From NCBI GenBank assembly GCA_025991245.1, contig BQMJ01000033.1, forward strand, positions 1-64,000: a stretch of 64,000 nt of DNA, written 5' to 3'. Every line of letters starts with the position of its first letter. Positions within the stretch are counted from its first letter, which is position 1. A program made the position numbers and the translations under genes. Under the pieces are notes generated by a model. That model made no database searches. It was not told where the DNA came from and saw nothing but the letters and a program-made list of their open reading frames with translations. This DNA comes from Galdieria partita. Lineage: Eukaryota; Rhodophyta; Bangiophyceae; Galdieriales; Galdieriaceae. Below, piece after piece: positions 61,617 through 64,000 of this stretch.

Positions 61617-64000
61617 ATGGAGCTCAATGGACTAAGCACAGAATGTCGCAGTACAACGTTACCTGGAGGAATTGATGTTAAAAGAGTTACCAAAGAAAAT
61701 GTTTCCGAGTCCCTGGACGATTTGTTTTCTTGTATACAACGTTCCACCTTTATAACCGTCAAAGTTGTTCATTCTTGTAACAGCCGTTCAACGAGTAGTG
61801 CAGAAAATGAAGTTGTTTTGGACTCCGAGTCTCATTTGGACGCGTCTTCAGTTACCTCCGTGAATAGTACCGACTCTGGTTGGAAACAGTCTTATGGTAT
61901 TGATGTTTGTGGTTTACGCAACACTGACACAGAAACAGAAGAGAATAAGAGCAAGGAAGAATATAAACGCTTGAGACCAATTGTTTCTAATGAAAGTATT
62001 TTAGAAGTTCTCATTTCAAGTTTTCGACGAAAACCTCCTAAAGAGTATATCCCAGAAGAAAGAGAAATGGCAAACAACTCCTCTGAAGTTTCGCAAAGTT
62101 TTCCTTTTAGTCTTTTTCGTGATGCACAATATAGCGTTCGAGTCTTTCGATTTCTGTTCTTAAGAAATGGAAATTTCACCATTTCTTCCGACCTCAGTGA
62201 CTGGGTAATAATTCTTTGCGTTGCTTGACCAGTTGTACTGATGTCTTCAAGTTGTGTAATAGGGGTGACTTGTCGGAGTATTTTGAAAGCGGAATCAAGT
62301 ATTCAGTTCCTCAATGCACTGAGCAAGTACATACTCCTGGAGATAGTTTAAAAGGAAACAATTTATTTGGTCCACTGTAAGTGATGATGAGTTGAAATAA
62401 TAGTTATTTCTCATCGTATATAGTAGGAAAAGTAATTTTGTGTTTCGTCCTGGTTGGAGTGAAATTCTTCCTCCTACAGTTGCAAGTGGAGAAGGTGCCT
62501 TACTGTTGAGATTTATTGCAGAAAGTCGAGTGCCTTTGGTAGTTTTTGATGGACTTGTGGATCTCATGGCACTCTATCATGCTTTTCACGCACCTTTACC
62601 TAAAAGATTGGATTCTTTTCTTGCTCAACTGTCATTGTTGTTACCGAGAGTGTACGATATTCGTTGTCTCATAGAAGAGTGTTTGGAAATGGATGGCTCT
62701 AATATGGACAAAGTATATCAAACCCTTTATGAACCCATGTACATTCAAGAACTATGGAAGAAGCTTTCAAAGAGTAGTAAATTCCCAGTGCAACGTGATT
62801 ATTCCGGAAATGTAGCTTTGAATATTGTTGAGGTAAATAAGATTGGATCTATTCGTTATGTTCAATTGACAAGAGTAAACTTAGGAAAAGAAGAAATGGC
62901 AGTCGAATGATATTTCGAACAGCCATAGATCGATGGAGACTTTGGAAGTACAAAATGGAGACTATTGGGAGGATGAACACGATGCGAAGCTTTTGGAACA
63001 AAGAATTGATGCACTTTTAGAAGACAATGTTGGCTCTCCAACAACGTCTACTCACGGGGGCACGTTGTTCCATCCATTTCCATCTTATGAAGTTTGTCAA
63101 GAAGAAGAGAAAGCAAATGAAAAAAAGGAAGAGGATAGAATATCGGCTATATCATTGGAGAGAAAGAATCTTTTTCAACAACAGCTTTTCAACCTTTCAA
63201 AGAACAATGCAAGTTCGAGAGCAACAAGAAAGTGGCATAGTGTCCATGGAGGTTGTATGTTTCAGGATCCATCAAAGTCTTTTGATATGGACTTGCATCA
63301 AGTTGCAGAAGAAAGTGAGAAGAAGGTCAATGAATATTCCAATTCTTCAGATCCTTATTTAAAGGCTTTTGAGATTGGTTCCATATTTGCTACCTTTGTC
63401 GAACTATTTGGATGGAGTCAAATTGTTTCCAACTTTGAACGAAAGATTTACCAAAGCTTGAACCAGCCATGGTTGGTATTACCTGCTGGTTTTGCTCCTC
63501 TTCTTCAACCGGATCTCTGTCTTCCTTCATCTGACAATATACTCAAGGAAAACCATTCGTCTTTTCATTCAAACTCGAGGTTTCAGAATACTACAAAATC
63601 TATGAGTGAACTAGCTTCTGATGATGGCTTTTCTTCCTGGTATACTTCAAGTGCATCTATACAGTCCACACCAGACAACTCCTTCCAGTTCCAACAACCT
63701 CTTTCAGTTCAACAATCTTCATTACCTAAAAGCAAATCGGCGCAATCTATTGTTCCCAATCTTCACATGGGTGCGGATAATATACGCTCAGAATATCTTA
63801 GTCGACTGGGCTTATTTAGTTCAAGTCCTAGAGCAGAGCGTACTGAGGATGCTATTTGTGTTCGTGTCAATCGTTTTCTGGATGTTTGTGTGCCAACAAG
63901 TTTCAGTGAATTGAGAAGGGAAGCTGTTTTTAGAGTAGTTGCGAGTATTATCAAAAGATCTATTGGCGCGCAAGCATTTTGTTATGGAAGCTTTGCTACA
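61617..64000 (+). CDS. CAF1/TOE1-like domain fused to a terminal nucleotidyltransferase (partial)
   Basis: Four exons so far: 61617-62204, 62252-62376, 62424-62832, 62885-64000 (runs off the window, no stop); introns 47, 47 and 52 bp; 746 residues visible. Residues about 32-570 follow the CAF1/TOE1/PARN-type DEDD exonuclease fold: SLDDLFSCIQRSTFITVKV, YSVRVFRFLFLRNGNFTI, VPLVVFDGLVDLMALYHAF (TOE1: HNGLIDLVFLYQ), PRVYDIRCLIEE and, in the last exon, SDPYLKAFEIGSIFATFVELF, matching the last conserved block. A Ser/Gln-rich linker follows. From about 714 the sequence LRREAVFRVVASIIKR...FCYGSFAT is the start of a DNA-polymerase-beta-type nucleotidyltransferase as in TRF4/TUT/PAPD proteins (GSFxTxL). 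The first acidic pair of the nuclease (DxE) reads KVV here. One continuous frame of 1,116 bases links the two parts. Confidence 0.72.

Noticed and set aside
61892-62182. 96-codon minus-strand ORF
   Set aside because: Shadow of exon 1 of the TOE1-like fusion gene.
62833-62910. CAF1-like gene ending at the stop at 62908-62910
   Set aside because: Possible if the 52 bp intron is retained, but then the last CAF1 block (SDPYLKAFEIGSIFATF) would lie in a separate gene; the spliced reading is preferred.

Overview
This window is a chromosome end from a compact, intron-bearing eukaryotic nuclear genome. The left edge is an array of about 0.6 kb of 10-11 bp telomere-type repeats (CCCTAATAAA / CCCTAAATAAA). 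Next comes about 15 kb of gene-poor, T-rich subtelomere built from diverged repeats. From about 15.9 kb onward genes are packed on both strands. Introns are tiny: nearly all that I could place are 38-72 bp, starting GTAAGT or GTATGT and ending TAG or CAG. Intergenic gaps are often below 100 bp. The tiny introns, high gene density, AT-rich sequence and bacterial-looking genes fit a unicellular red alga of the Galdieria type. That assignment is an inference; nothing here proves the species.

Layout. 1-640 telomere. 640-5830 two diverged copies of a subtelomeric unit (offset about 2.77 kb) with telomere-like relics at internal boundaries. 5830-15900 no convincing gene, but a second diverged repeat pair at about 11.9-12.6 and 13.8-14.7 kb. 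15.9-18.1 kb one intact Crinkler/RHS-type P-loop NTPase with a nuclease-like C-terminus. About 19.0-19.65 kb an inverted broken relative of it. From 20 kb the core genome begins: Mpr1-like acetyltransferase, eIF3c, two unknowns, exocyst Sec6, a small inner-membrane-type protein, a KH protein, KRR1, METTL26, Dsc3-like protein, condensin CAP-H, a CaaX-ending unknown, an IolG-like dehydrogenase, a TIM17-family protein, mitochondrial MnmG/MTO1, a 701-residue unknown, ICMT, succinyl-CoA ligase beta, trehalose-6-phosphate synthase/phosphatase, profilin, PRP16, an NSDHL/Erg26-like sterol dehydrogenase and, running off the right edge, a CAF1/TOE1-like domain joined to the start of a nucleotidyltransferase.

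How they fit. Most are housekeeping genes: translation (eIF3c, KRR1), splicing (PRP16), chromosome condensation (CAP-H), exocytosis and actin (Sec6, profilin), mitochondria (MnmG, succinyl-CoA ligase, PRAT protein), protein prenylation and ER/Golgi quality control (ICMT, Dsc3), sterols and trehalose. Three divergent gene pairs share start-to-start gaps of 38-56 bp, and one convergent pair (trehalose synthase and profilin) interlocks its stop codons by 4 bp.

The strongest candidates for something new are the right-edge gene, which appears to fuse a degenerate TOE1/CAF1 RNA 3'-exonuclease fold to a terminal nucleotidyltransferase, and the subtelomeric Crinkler/RHS-like gene with its decayed neighbour. 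Exon coordinates below were worked out by hand from splice signals, reading-frame continuity and remembered family sequences. No alignment or search was run.
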